A program made the position numbers and the translations under genes. From positions 326,040-390,039 of IMG/VR virus record IMGVR_UViG_3300036766_002289: a stretch of DNA of 64,000 bases; one strand, given 5' to 3'. A model generated the notes under the pieces. The model saw only the letters and a program-made list of their open reading frames with translations. It was not told the origin of the DNA and ran no database searches. Shown here piece by piece: positions 18,185-27,341 of this stretch. Source of the stretch: a virus. Position 1 is the first letter of the stretch, and each line of letters begins with the position of its first letter.

Positions 18185-18689
18185 GTCCATAAAATTTGGA
18201 TTTATAATTTTGTGTCCAAATTGTAATTTTGGACACCTTAAGAACACATTAAATTCTATAAACGCTTTTTATCCCAATAGTAAAATAACAATAGTAGTCC
18301 CTGATAACTGTAAAACAGATGAATGTCCTAAAGCCGTAAAAGGCGGTACTACTTTGGCATCTATGATAAACAGAGGTTTAAAGGAAAGTGTCGAATGGAG
18401 TTTTGTTGCTTGCACAGAAGGTTGGATTAAAAATCGCATTGATATCAAATATTCTTATTTCATAGAATCTAAAAAAGACATTCTTTTCCCGATTTTGAAA
18501 ACAAAGAGTTTAAATTATAGTTTCACAAATCAAGATATCAATGGACTACTTATGCATAAAGATGCATATACGGATATAGGGGATTTCCCCAATTTCGAGT
18601 CTGTTGAGAGTAGTAAGCTCATATGGACCACGAAAGCCTTAGAGAAAGGCTACAAATTTAAAGGTGTGGTTGGCGGGAGATTATTTTAG
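18162..18689 (+). CDS. Glycosyltransferase-like hypothetical protein
   Basis: A 175 aa protein. The N-terminus (KFGFIILCPNCNFGHLKNTL, then SINAFYPNSKITIVVPDN) resembles the first strand-helix-strand of GT-A glycosyltransferase folds as found in short phage proteins, but no DxD motif is clear. The start is uncertain: the ATG at 18162 lies inside the end of the homing endonuclease and lacks a ribosome site, so insertion of that element may have replaced the original start. Its end overlaps the convergent gene by four bases. Confidence 0.5.
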   Translation: MYKLYQYKSIKFGFIILCPNCNFGHLKNTLNSINAFYPNSKITIVVPDNCKTDECPKAVKGGTTLASMINRGLKESVEWSFVACTEGWIKNRIDIKYSYFIESKKDILFPILKTKSLNYSFTNQDINGLLMHKDAYTDIGDFPNFESVESSKLIWTTKALEKGYKFKGVVGGRLF

Positions 18690-19198
18690 ATTAAACCGTA
18701 AACATACGCCCAGCGATTATTGTCCATATGTTTTCCAGCATTAACTTCTCTTAAATAGGCATACAAGTGATTCCAGCTATCGAACATAAATTCATGCGGA
18801 ATGAATCCATAGTACCATAATGGGATAAACTGTTTGCCTTGTTCACAAACCAAAAGAGTGGGTTTTTTGGCGTTGTTGCTATTAATGATTTCATGATGAG
18901 ACCCACAAGTGGGCACCTGATAAGGCAGGCATGAAAAAACTATATCTGCACGGTCAACGATTGATAAGTCTTTTCTTACAAACCCTTTAGCGATTTTGGT
19001 GATTGTGTCAAAGTCTCTGTCATTTCTTGCTTGTATCAAGGCAGGTGCATGAACTTGCTTAGGGTCTTCATATGGGTCAAAAAGGTTGATGCCAAATTCT
19101 TGTGTAAGAATTTTCTTGGGTTCGGTACGCCAGTTGTGGCTAGTGGACCCATGCTCTATTGGTCCAGATAAATAACCACGCTTATCTTTAGTATACAT
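18686..19198 (-). CDS. Nucleoside 2-deoxyribosyltransferase-like protein
   Basis: A 170 aa Rossmann-like protein. GYLSGPIEH at residues 8-16, a later FDPY, then DRADIVFSCLPYQVPTCGSHHEI at about 93-115, is the family layout in which the Asp and the Gly-Ser/Thr-x-x-Glu segment hold the sugar. Such enzymes move deoxyribose between bases or cleave nucleotides; phages use relatives in base salvage or modification. The catalytic role is inferred from pattern only. It is a lone minus-strand gene between plus-strand operons, with GAGG eight bases before the start. Confidence 0.6.
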   Translation of the reverse strand: MYTKDKRGYLSGPIEHGSTSHNWRTEPKKILTQEFGINLFDPYEDPKQVHAPALIQARNDRDFDTITKIAKGFVRKDLSIVDRADIVFSCLPYQVPTCGSHHEIINSNNAKKPTLLVCEQGKQFIPLWYYGFIPHEFMFDSWNHLYAYLREVNAGKHMDNNRWAYVYGLI

Positions 19199-19215
19199 TA
19201 TTAAAGCCTCACTAT

Positions 19216-19223
19216 GATAAATA
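19216..19223 (+). promoter_or_regulatory. T4-late-like motif GATAAATA
   Basis: GATAAATA precedes the AAGGAG site and the ATG at 19238, at the head of the fibre operon. It differs from the T4 late octamer only at the first base. Confidence 0.45.
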
Positions 19224-19237
19224 ACAAGGAGAATGAA

Positions 19238-19882
19238 ATGTCAAATAATTTAGAACTTTTCGAGAAAATCAATGTTTTAGTAGAAAAAGCACCTGAAAAT
19301 AGGCACAGTTACTACCAGTTGAAACACTTCATAATCGGTAAACAGCCTACCACACAATCACAATTATGGCAATGCCTAACGGAATTACAATCCAGAAAAG
19401 AAACAATTGATAATTTAACCATGCAAGTAGAAGACTTACGTGATGATTTGCTACTTTTACAAATTAAGGAGTCTAAGGTCAAAGTCGTTTATAGCGAAGA
19501 TGAGCAAGAAAAAGAAATTAAGCAGAGAAAAAGAGAAAGAAAAAGAGAATCAATTGTCAAAACTATAAATAAACTAGAAAAACAACTTGAGTTCGTTGTG
19601 CAGGAAGCAAGATTTTTCGTACAGGCTTTTGAAGCTATAGAGGAAGTGGAAAAATTAAAGGATTTTGATGATTACGATGCCCAAAAGGAACTTTGGGAAG
19701 CCAAGGTTTCAGAAGAAATCAATCTAAGGTTGCTATTCCATCAGCCTTTAAGTCCAGATACTTTAAAAACTGCATTATCGCTTCACGATGAGTCTAGGGT
19801 TAAGAAAGAAGTTTTAAAAATGATAGAAGTTGTAGAAAAAGCGAATATTAAAATGTTAGGAACTAAGAAAAAAGGGGAATAA
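19238..19882 (+). CDS. Coiled-coil protein upstream of fibre genes
   Basis: A 214 aa protein starting at 19238 after AAGGAG (an ATG at 19214 lacks one). It is dominated by heptad-like Leu/Ile spacing with dense Glu/Lys/Arg, including KQRKRERKRES near residue 105. No enzyme motif is visible. Its stop overlaps the next start by one base, so it is translated with the fibre genes. It may be a chaperone or a structural connector; function is not known. Confidence 0.65.
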   Translation: MSNNLELFEKINVLVEKAPENRHSYYQLKHFIIGKQPTTQSQLWQCLTELQSRKETIDNLTMQVEDLRDDLLLLQIKESKVKVVYSEDEQEKEIKQRKRERKRESIVKTINKLEKQLEFVVQEARFFVQAFEAIEEVEKLKDFDDYDAQKELWEAKVSEEINLRLLFHQPLSPDTLKTALSLHDESRVKKEVLKMIEVVEKANIKMLGTKKKGE

Positions 19883-20874
19883 TGAAGAATAAGCTTTCTT
19901 CGGGTGTAGACTATAAAAGTGGAACATTATCAGTATTTCCTAAAGGTAAAGATTCTAAACTAAACCTACATGAAGCCAAAAATAATGCCGAAGACGTACT
20001 TCGACAAACATTAGCCATCAATGGCAAAACCATGTTGTTGAATGACGCTAGTAAGTTCCCAAATAGTGGCATCATTAAAATAACCCCTGCCAGTTCAACA
20101 AATCTCCTAGATTCTTTCGAAGTCATCTTTTATGCCAAAAAGACTGGCAATCATTTATTGATGCTGCATAGAGGCTATGGTGGTTCACCAATAAACACAT
20201 GGCCTGCTGGCAGTAAGGTTTCTTGCCCATTAATGGCTGAGCATCACAACGTACTAAAAGACGCTGTAATGCAAATTCAAAAGAAGATCGGGGAAAAAAC
20301 TAATCCTTCTTCAGATTCAATCAATGGCATTTTGAATTATTTGGAAAATAAGTGGTTAGCCCCTAAGCCAGTTTTTAGGGCTTATCCGAGAATGGGACCA
20401 GCCCCTTTGCCTGTAACCTTTCACAACTTTTCTACTGGATTTGGTGGTAGATTCTTATGGGATTTTGGAGATGGTACGAGTAGCACAGAGAAAAATCCCA
20501 CACACATTTACCATGACGAAGGTAAATACAAAGTCAGGCTTACAGTCATTTCTGTCAATGGTTCACAAGGATTAACAGAAAAAGGCGATTACGTTGAAGT
20601 TAACAATGAGCAACTTCCTTCATTTTTTTATGTTACACCTTTACAAGGTTCTATAACAACAGAATTTGAATTAGTAGATCAAAGTGACGGTGACATAGCA
20701 GAGCGTCATTGGTTTTTTGGTGATGGTACAGACGTTACCGTTAGCAATCCTAATATCCACTCTGTTATACATCGTTATGAAAAAGAAGGTAATTACATTC
20801 CTTCACTGATGATAAGACTAGCGAACAACAAAACAAAGAGAGTACATTTGCCAGAAGGAATTATAGTAATATGA
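19882..20874 (+). CDS. PKD-domain virion fibre protein
   Basis: A 330 aa protein. Residues 1-160 form a module shared with the next two genes, with strands ending in a long helix (HHNVLKDAVMQIQKKIGEKT). Residues about 172-250 are a PKD domain (FRAYPRMGPAPLPVTFHNFS, WDFGDGTSSTEKNPTHIYHD, GKYKVRLTV), and a second, more divergent one follows (FYVTPLQGSITTEFELVDQS, WFFGDGTDVTVS, HRYEKEGNYIPSLMIRL). PKD folds are Ig-like spacers in surface adhesins. No signal peptide, as expected for a virion protein. It probably forms a short tail fibre or its base. The end overlaps the next gene as ATGA. Confidence 0.75.
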   Translation: MKNKLSSGVDYKSGTLSVFPKGKDSKLNLHEAKNNAEDVLRQTLAINGKTMLLNDASKFPNSGIIKITPASSTNLLDSFEVIFYAKKTGNHLLMLHRGYGGSPINTWPAGSKVSCPLMAEHHNVLKDAVMQIQKKIGEKTNPSSDSINGILNYLENKWLAPKPVFRAYPRMGPAPLPVTFHNFSTGFGGRFLWDFGDGTSSTEKNPTHIYHDEGKYKVRLTVISVNGSQGLTEKGDYVEVNNEQLPSFFYVTPLQGSITTEFELVDQSDGDIAERHWFFGDGTDVTVSNPNIHSVIHRYEKEGNYIPSLMIRLANNKTKRVHLPEGIIVI

Positions 20875-22976
20875 GTTATCCGTTTAAGTTTGATACAGAT
20901 TCTGAACTATACTTGGTAAAAGACGCTTTAATAGTGCCATTAAGTGTGGACCATCATCCTGGGCAAAACATGATTATTGCGGATGGAGACATAAGTAAAT
21001 TCCCACTAAAAGGCATTATAACTCTCGTTGACCAAGACAGTCCAGCACATGAAAGAGCAGTGTCTTTTCATTATGGTCGTAGAACAAGTAGAGAATTTTT
21101 GGACTTGGAATTAACAGATAACTCTGTTGATTGTTTCAAACCTAGAAAATTCACCGTGATTACTATGCAGGTAATGCGAGAACACCGTGAAGCAATCAAA
21201 AATGCCATTTTTGAAATAGAAAAATTCTTAGGCCCAAAACATAAAGTAGATACTGAACCTAACGGAGATACTATATTCGGAAGGATTAACTTTTTAAGAA
21301 AAATACTATTTGCCCCTAAAGCATGGTTTGAAGCTGACAAGGTAACTGGAGCAGCACCTTTTACTGTAAATTTTACATTCACTGGTACTGGCAATACGGG
21401 ACCAGTGGGAGATGTATTATATATATGGAATTTTGGTGGTGATGATGAAACACAAACCACTGAACCTAAAATAGAAAAACTGTTCTTAGACGCTGGCAAT
21501 AAAACAATATCACTGACTATTAAAAATGAGTATGGTGAAGATTCAGTATCTTTCCCAGATATGATTAAGGTCAAAGGTCAAGCACCAGAACAAGCCCTTA
21601 TTAGATTTTCGCCACAACAGCAGCAGCTTAATTTCATGCAAAATGATGTTATGCCTAAGATCAGAACACAGATTCGCCAGCCAGTGACAATCGAAATACC
21701 ACAAAAAATGGTAAGTGATAAAAGAACTTTTGCTGGGGAAATGATCGACCCCAATACTTCAAGGGTGGCAGATGCGATTACAAATTATACATGGAATTTA
21801 GGTGACGACTTACCACATGCAAATTCGCCAAAGACTAAAGCACTATACAGTGTGGGTGGATTGTATGATTTAGTGGTCAGGACTGATACTGCGTCTGGAA
21901 CTCACAGAACTACTGTTTATCCTAACGCAATAGATGTTGTAGAATCTGTCAATTTATGGTTATGGACTATCAACAATACTGCAATTAGGTCACATGAATT
22001 TGGACTTTTAAGCGAAGTGTTTAAAACTTCCAGCAACACTTCAGAGATCGAAATAAATGATTCTTTTATCGACATGCCCCACACCAGAGAAAAATTTGAG
22101 TTCTGGCGTAATAATGGCTCGGCAAAAAAGAATGAAATGAAATCTGGACAGGGTGGTGATTTACTAATGTATTGGGCAAGTGGTAGGGACAAAGGATACG
22201 ACCCAATTGCAGAAAAGATCAATTTCACCCAATATAATGGATTCGCAGACACTTATACTACCAAAGATTCCATCCCAGGCAAGCCTTGGAATTGGGTGTC
22301 TTTAGCTAGCAACAGTAAAATATACTTTATTCTTGGTGGCAGTCTTAATGGGCCTATGCCCACTTTATCAATGACTAGTCAAACAAAAAGTACTTATGAC
22401 ATGGATTCTTCAACAATCATCAATGAAGAAATTGAATATAGGAACTACAAAAATGGTGCGCACGATCTAATGAAACATCCTGATGTTTTTGATTCAAATT
22501 TTGACGCCGCACATGGTTATTTTGCTGCTTACAGGACAGCCTGGAAAAACAATACAGGATACATAATCAGGAATTCATCTTTAGGCGAATACTTCTCTTT
22601 CCATGATTTTTACAGAACAGAAGGCACAATCGGTTTACCTTGTCAAAACATAGTGAAGCTGCCAAATTTACCTGGCGATAACCATAAAGACGGCGATTTA
22701 GTAGCATTGAATAAAGGCATATACTTCTTTAACAATTCTGGAATGACTTACTGTTTTGACGGGTCCGCTGGTACTTGGGAGCTAGTGACACCGCATAATA
22801 AGGTGGCTATCAATGACTTGGATGGTTTGATGGCAACCTCCGACTTGGATTCTAAGGCTTATATGGTTTTGGAAGGTGTTAATAACGGATTTATTAAATT
22901 CAACGAACTAGATATGTCTTATACAACATTGAATCAAAAACCACTAGATAAACAGTGGCACATCACACTTTTTTAA
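20871..22976 (+). CDS. PKD-domain tail fibre/adhesin
   Basis: A 701 aa paralogue of the preceding protein over the first 150 residues, including the helix EHREAIKNAIFEIEKFLG. PKD-like domains follow at about 155-235 (WFEADKVTGAAPFTVNFTFT, IWNFGGDDETQTTEP) and 295-355 (YTWNLGDDLPHANSP). The last 350 residues are a separate domain, rich in Asn, Gly and aromatic residues, without family resemblance, and would be the receptor-binding tip or a trimerisation region. Starts by ATGA overlap. Confidence 0.72.
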   Translation: MSYPFKFDTDSELYLVKDALIVPLSVDHHPGQNMIIADGDISKFPLKGIITLVDQDSPAHERAVSFHYGRRTSREFLDLELTDNSVDCFKPRKFTVITMQVMREHREAIKNAIFEIEKFLGPKHKVDTEPNGDTIFGRINFLRKILFAPKAWFEADKVTGAAPFTVNFTFTGTGNTGPVGDVLYIWNFGGDDETQTTEPKIEKLFLDAGNKTISLTIKNEYGEDSVSFPDMIKVKGQAPEQALIRFSPQQQQLNFMQNDVMPKIRTQIRQPVTIEIPQKMVSDKRTFAGEMIDPNTSRVADAITNYTWNLGDDLPHANSPKTKALYSVGGLYDLVVRTDTASGTHRTTVYPNAIDVVESVNLWLWTINNTAIRSHEFGLLSEVFKTSSNTSEIEINDSFIDMPHTREKFEFWRNNGSAKKNEMKSGQGGDLLMYWASGRDKGYDPIAEKINFTQYNGFADTYTTKDSIPGKPWNWVSLASNSKIYFILGGSLNGPMPTLSMTSQTKSTYDMDSSTIINEEIEYRNYKNGAHDLMKHPDVFDSNFDAAHGYFAAYRTAWKNNTGYIIRNSSLGEYFSFHDFYRTEGTIGLPCQNIVKLPNLPGDNHKDGDLVALNKGIYFFNNSGMTYCFDGSAGTWELVTPHNKVAINDLDGLMATSDLDSKAYMVLEGVNNGFIKFNELDMSYTTLNQKPLDKQWHITLF

Positions 22977-23004
22977 GTCGGATATATAATACATAAAGGA
23001 GAAG

Positions 23005-26000
23005 ATGCCAAAGGCAATCCCAAAACCAGTATACCCAATTGCTTTAGATTCAAATTACACTCTATTTAGCACACATAATAGTGCGCAAACTCTCCTTGCC
23101 AAAGATTTAAGCATTACCAGTGATGTAATAGAAATCTATCCTAAGAGTGCTAATGATGCCGATGTTTGGGCCGAAAATGGTTTTGTCACGATTGAGAAAG
23201 AAATTATCTACTATGACAGTGTTACCAAAGATAAAAACAGCAAAATAACCCAATTAAAAGACTGCATAAGGGGAGTAGAAGGAGAAGTTAAAGCGTATGT
23301 CTCTGGCACTGCTATTTACGCAAACGTCGTTGCCCAATTACATAACCAATTAGTGGATGCAATCGTAGCCATAGAAAGCACAATTGGTGATATTTCTGAC
23401 ATGCTGAAGGTTGGAAATGACCTCAAAACACAGCAAAAAGTCAGAAAAAACCTTGTGCCTAAAAACATGGCAATGACTCAAATGGACACAGCCTTTACTG
23501 CGTCATTGCATCAGAATTTAACCGCGATGCTAGGTTGCGCTCCAGTTCCAGATGATGCTTGCCCAGATGTGGAATTTGAATTCAACATTCTAGGTTCTAC
23601 TGCTGAGTATTGTGTAAGAATTTTTGGAGATTATACAGCATTTGAAGTCGATTTTGGTGATGGTAATTCAACTACAACTCAATTGTCTGGCACCATAACA
23701 TTCAATGGAGGTAATCCCACAGTAACAGTCACAACCCCAACATGCACCCTTGTACAAATGCCGACAACTCCAGATGGTTGCGAAGCACCAGTATTGCCTA
23801 ATCCTTCAATTCCTTTTGTAATTGCGGTACCGTTTATACCAGATTGGCCTGGCTTTACTCCAAACAAGAATATATGTCCAGGTCCATTGTTCAGTTTGCC
23901 ACCAATTCAGTTTCCTAAATCTGAACTATGTTCTGTAATACCTAGTACATGCATCCCAAGTGTAATTATTTCTGTTATAGAATCCTGCAAGACCCCACAG
24001 ATCATCAGAATTGTCAGTCCTTGTAGAATCAGCATTATATCCTTAGTAGGATGTGAATTGCCTAGCATTATATCCCTAGTAGGGTGCTGTCCGCCTAGTA
24101 TAATCAGTGTAATTGCACCTAGTTTTAATTGCATAAGTTTCTGTCAGGTTCCAAGTTTTGAATGCATAAGTTTTTGCCAAGTCCCAAGCTTTGACTGCAT
24201 AAGTTTTTGTATGCCGCCGAGCATGGCCCCTGTTAGTTTTGCACCATTCCCAAGCATTGGTACTGTGTCTTTTGATGTTGCTATAAGCCTAAGCCCATTA
24301 TGCTTCTGCGAACCACCGAGTTTTGCACCTATTAGCTTTACTCCGTTCCCAAATATTAGCGCTGTATCGTTTGATGTTAATGTCGCATTGAGCTTAAGCC
24401 CAATATGCTTCTGTGAACCGCCAATTATTAGTTTTGCTCCATTCCCAAGCATAGGCGCTGTATCTTTTGATGTTGCTATAAGCTTAAGTCCATTATGCTT
24501 CTGCGAACCACCGAGTTTTGAGAAGATAAGTTTTGCTGAATTCCCGAGCGTTGGGAAAATATCATTCGATATCGCTGTTGAATTGAGTTTGAGTCCAATA
24601 TGTTTTTGTGACCCACCTAGTTTTGTGTGTATTGATTTTTGCACTCCACCAAGTTTTGGGATTGTTAGCTTTGCTCCGTTTCCAAGTATAGGGGCTGTAT
24701 CATTTGATGTTAATGTCGCACTGAGCCTAAGTCCAGTATGTTTCTGTGAACCACCTAGTTTTGCAGCTATTAGCTTTAATCCGTTCCCAAGCATAGGTGC
24801 GGTATCGTTTGATGTAATGCTTAGTTTGACTCCGTTGTGTTTCTGTGAACCACCTAGTTTTGCAGCTATTAGCTTTGCGCCGTTCCCAATCATAGGCCAA
24901 GTGTCATTTGATGTTGCTATAAGTCTAAGCCCATTATGTTTCTGTGAGCCACCAAGTTTTCAGTGCATTAGTTTTTGTCCACCACCTAATTTCGACCAAG
25001 TAAGTTTCGCACCTATAAGTTTTACTTCTTTCCCGAGCATTGGGACTGTATCGTTTGACGTTGCTATAAGTCTAAGCCCATTATGTTTCTGTGAGCCACC
25101 GAGTTTTTCTCAAATTAGTTTTGCACCATTCCCAAGTATAGGGATGGTGTCTTTTGACGTTCTCCTAAACGCAAGTTTGACTCCAATATGTTTCTGTGAG
25201 CCGCCAAGTTTCCAATGTATTAGTTTCTGCCATGTGCCTAGTTTTGATGTTGTTAGTTTTACTACACCACCAAGCTTCCACTGTGTAAGTTTCTGTGAAC
25301 CACCAAGCTTTAGCTTGATAAATTTTGCTACACCACCGAGCATTGTACCGATTAGCTTTGCACCATTCCCGAGCATTGGGACTGTATCCTTTGATGTTGC
25401 TTTGAACGCAAGTATAAGTCCTATATGTTTTTGCGAACCACCGAGTTTTTCACTTATTAGTTTTGCACCATTCCCAAGCTTGGGGGTAGTATCTTTCGAT
25501 GTGCTTTTAAATTTGAGCCTAAGTCCAATATGTTTCTGTGAAGTGCCAAGCTTTGCATGTATTAGTTTTTGTGAATTCCCAAGCATTGGCAAAGTATCTT
25601 TTGATGTTTTATTAAGTTTAAGTCCAGTTAGTTTTACTACGCCACCAAGCTTCCATTGTGTAAGTTTCTGTGAGCCACCAAGCTTCCATTGTGTAAGTTT
25701 CTGTGAGCCACCAAGCTTCCATTGTGTAAGTTTCTGTGAGCCACCAAGCTTTAGTTTAGTAAATTTTAATGCACCGCCAAGTTTTGCACTTGTTAGCTTT
25801 GCTCCATTTCCAGAAATTGGCAAGGTTTCATTCGACGTTATGTTGAATGCTAGTTTAAGTCCAGTATGTTTCTGTGAACCACCAAGCTTTGAATGCATAA
25901 GTTTCTGTCCTACTCCAAACTTTAACTTAGTGAGTTTTACTACTCCACCAAGTTTTCAATGTATAAGTTTTTGTGAGCCGCCAAGCTTTGGATGTGTGAG

Positions 26001-27339
26001 TTTTTGCGCACCACCAAGTTTTAGCTTAGTAGGATTTACTGCTCCACCAAGTATTGCACCTATTAGTTTTGCTCCGTTCCCAACAGTATCAACAGTGTCA
26101 TTTGACGTTATTGTAGACTTAAGTTTGAGTCCAATATGTTTCTGCGAACGACCGAGCTTTGATGCCATAAGCTTTGCCCCATTCCCAAGTATTGGTGCTG
26201 TATCTTTCGATGTTGCATTAAACTTAAGTTTAACTCCAATATGTTTTTGTGAGCCACCGAGCTTTAGTTGTGTAAGTTTCTGTACCCCAAGCTTTAACTT
26301 GGTGAGTTTCGCCACTTTGAGTTTTGATAAAGTATCATTTACAGTACCAAGCTTCGCTTGTGTAAGTTTTTGCAGCCCACCAAGCTTTGAGAAAATAAGT
26401 TTTACTGAATTCCCAAGTGTTGGTAAAGTATCGTTCGATATTGCAGTAGACTTAAGTTTAAGTTCTATATGTTTCTGTGACCCACCAGTTTTTCAGTGTG
26501 TCAGTTTCTGTCCACCACCATCATTTAATGATGTAAAGTTTGACGTTGCACTAAATTTAAGCTTAACTCCAGTATGTTTTTGTGAGCCACCGAGCTTTGA
26601 TTGCATAAGTTTTTGTGAGCCACCAGATTTTGATTGCGTAAGTTTTTGTCCTGTGCCGAGCTTCGATTGTATAAGTTTCTGCACACCACCAACTTTTGCA
26701 CCTATAAGTTTTACAACCCCAAGTTTTGGGCTTATTAGTTTTGATAAGCCACCGACTATAAGTGTTGTATGGGGAACACCGCCGCCATTATCGTGTACTG
26801 TGACTGTGGCGTGCCCATCGTCTTCAGGGTTTAGTAGTCCTAATCCATTTGGAAGTGCTGCACCTCAAACAGATTCTGATTTTAGTGAAGATTTTGACAT
26901 GAATGTACCTCTCACTTATAAAGACTTAGGTATACCAGAAGAAATTAGGCTTATAGGCCCTGACTTGCCTAGAGAAATATTTATTAGGGGTATAATTCCT
27001 GATGAAATTACAATCAAGGGAGATATACCAAGAAGCATTGAAGTTCATTCTGATATACCGCATAAGATCATGTTGGATGCAACGGATGTACCTAGAAAGA
27101 TCATGGTAGAGATGGCCCCTAATTTCCCATCCACATTAAGAATGGATGTTACGCACACTCTACAGGTCACAGGGATACCAAAATCTATAGAAATAATTGA
27201 AAATATTCCTAGAACTATTCAATTATTGATGCCAGAGAATCCAGTAGTTGAATTGAAATTCAATCAGGTGGATATAGAACTGAAACCAAGTGCGGACCTA
27301 GAAAAAATGTTTTCTAATTTAATGATCCCGCTTAAATAA
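23005..27339 (+). CDS. Giant 11-residue-repeat fibre protein
   Basis: A 1444 aa protein after an AAAGGAG site. Residues 1-150 are the N-terminal module shared with the two preceding fibre proteins, ending in the helix LHNQLVDAIVAIESTIGDIS. Residues 190-250 hold a PKD-like remnant (FEVDFGDGNSTTT). From about residue 308 to 1255 the chain is an almost unbroken series of 11-residue units of the form P-P-S-F-x-x-I/V-S-F-x-x, in three flavours: Cys-rich (PPSFHCVSFCE), FPSIGxVSFDV, and LSLSPICFCE. The three often follow one another as a 33-35-residue super-repeat, about 17 times. Residues 1300-1420 use a second short repeat (IPREIFIRG, IPDEITIKG, IPRSIEVHS). The protein has very few charged residues in the repeat. 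A long Cys-containing beta-structured fibre is the likeliest form. I know of no named family. Confidence 0.8.
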   Translation: MPKAIPKPVYPIALDSNYTLFSTHNSAQTLLAKDLSITSDVIEIYPKSANDADVWAENGFVTIEKEIIYYDSVTKDKNSKITQLKDCIRGVEGEVKAYVSGTAIYANVVAQLHNQLVDAIVAIESTIGDISDMLKVGNDLKTQQKVRKNLVPKNMAMTQMDTAFTASLHQNLTAMLGCAPVPDDACPDVEFEFNILGSTAEYCVRIFGDYTAFEVDFGDGNSTTTQLSGTITFNGGNPTVTVTTPTCTLVQMPTTPDGCEAPVLPNPSIPFVIAVPFIPDWPGFTPNKNICPGPLFSLPPIQFPKSELCSVIPSTCIPSVIISVIESCKTPQIIRIVSPCRISIISLVGCELPSIISLVGCCPPSIISVIAPSFNCISFCQVPSFECISFCQVPSFDCISFCMPPSMAPVSFAPFPSIGTVSFDVAISLSPLCFCEPPSFAPISFTPFPNISAVSFDVNVALSLSPICFCEPPIISFAPFPSIGAVSFDVAISLSPLCFCEPPSFEKISFAEFPSVGKISFDIAVELSLSPICFCDPPSFVCIDFCTPPSFGIVSFAPFPSIGAVSFDVNVALSLSPVCFCEPPSFAAISFNPFPSIGAVSFDVMLSLTPLCFCEPPSFAAISFAPFPIIGQVSFDVAISLSPLCFCEPPSFQCISFCPPPNFDQVSFAPISFTSFPSIGTVSFDVAISLSPLCFCEPPSFSQISFAPFPSIGMVSFDVLLNASLTPICFCEPPSFQCISFCHVPSFDVVSFTTPPSFHCVSFCEPPSFSLINFATPPSIVPISFAPFPSIGTVSFDVALNASISPICFCEPPSFSLISFAPFPSLGVVSFDVLLNLSLSPICFCEVPSFACISFCEFPSIGKVSFDVLLSLSPVSFTTPPSFHCVSFCEPPSFHCVSFCEPPSFHCVSFCEPPSFSLVNFNAPPSFALVSFAPFPEIGKVSFDVMLNASLSPVCFCEPPSFECISFCPTPNFNLVSFTTPPSFQCISFCEPPSFGCVSFCAPPSFSLVGFTAPPSIAPISFAPFPTVSTVSFDVIVDLSLSPICFCERPSFDAISFAPFPSIGAVSFDVALNLSLTPICFCEPPSFSCVSFCTPSFNLVSFATLSFDKVSFTVPSFACVSFCSPPSFEKISFTEFPSVGKVSFDIAVDLSLSSICFCDPPVFQCVSFCPPPSFNDVKFDVALNLSLTPVCFCEPPSFDCISFCEPPDFDCVSFCPVPSFDCISFCTPPTFAPISFTTPSFGLISFDKPPTISVVWGTPPPLSCTVTVACPSSSGFSSPNPFGSAAPQTDSDFSEDFDMNVPLTYKDLGIPEEIRLIGPDLPREIFIRGIIPDEITIKGDIPRSIEVHSDIPHKIMLDATDVPRKIMVEMAPNFPSTLRMDVTHTLQVTGIPKSIEIIENIPRTIQLLMPENPVVELKFNQVDIELKPSADLEKMFSNLMIPLK
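23926..26770 (+). repeat. Protein-level 33-nt repeat array
   Basis: About 2.8 kb made of roughly 85 in-frame units of 33 bases (some 39) encoding P-P-S-F-x-x-I/V-S-F-x-x and variants. Most units differ at synonymous sites while keeping the protein pattern, so the array is old and under selection at protein level. The minus strand is also open in long stretches because of the biased codons. Confidence 0.9.
25642..25740 (+). repeat. Three identical 33-bp tandem copies
   Basis: Three base-for-base identical 33-bp units (25642-25674, 25675-25707, 25708-25740), each encoding PPSFHCVSFCE. Identity here, against divergence elsewhere in the array, indicates a recent duplication. Confidence 0.95.
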
Positions 27340-27341
27340 TT

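Noticed and set aside
25642-25740. Tandem 33-bp units as a CRISPR array
   Set aside because: The units abut with no spacers and are coding repeats in frame.
24144-26315. Long open frames on the minus strand opposite the giant repeat gene (24144-24893, 25110-25898, 25956-26315), with their own repeated KLGGSQK text
   Set aside because: They mirror the 33-nt repeat of the plus-strand gene and exist only because of its biased codons. No ribosome sites, and they stop and start with the array.
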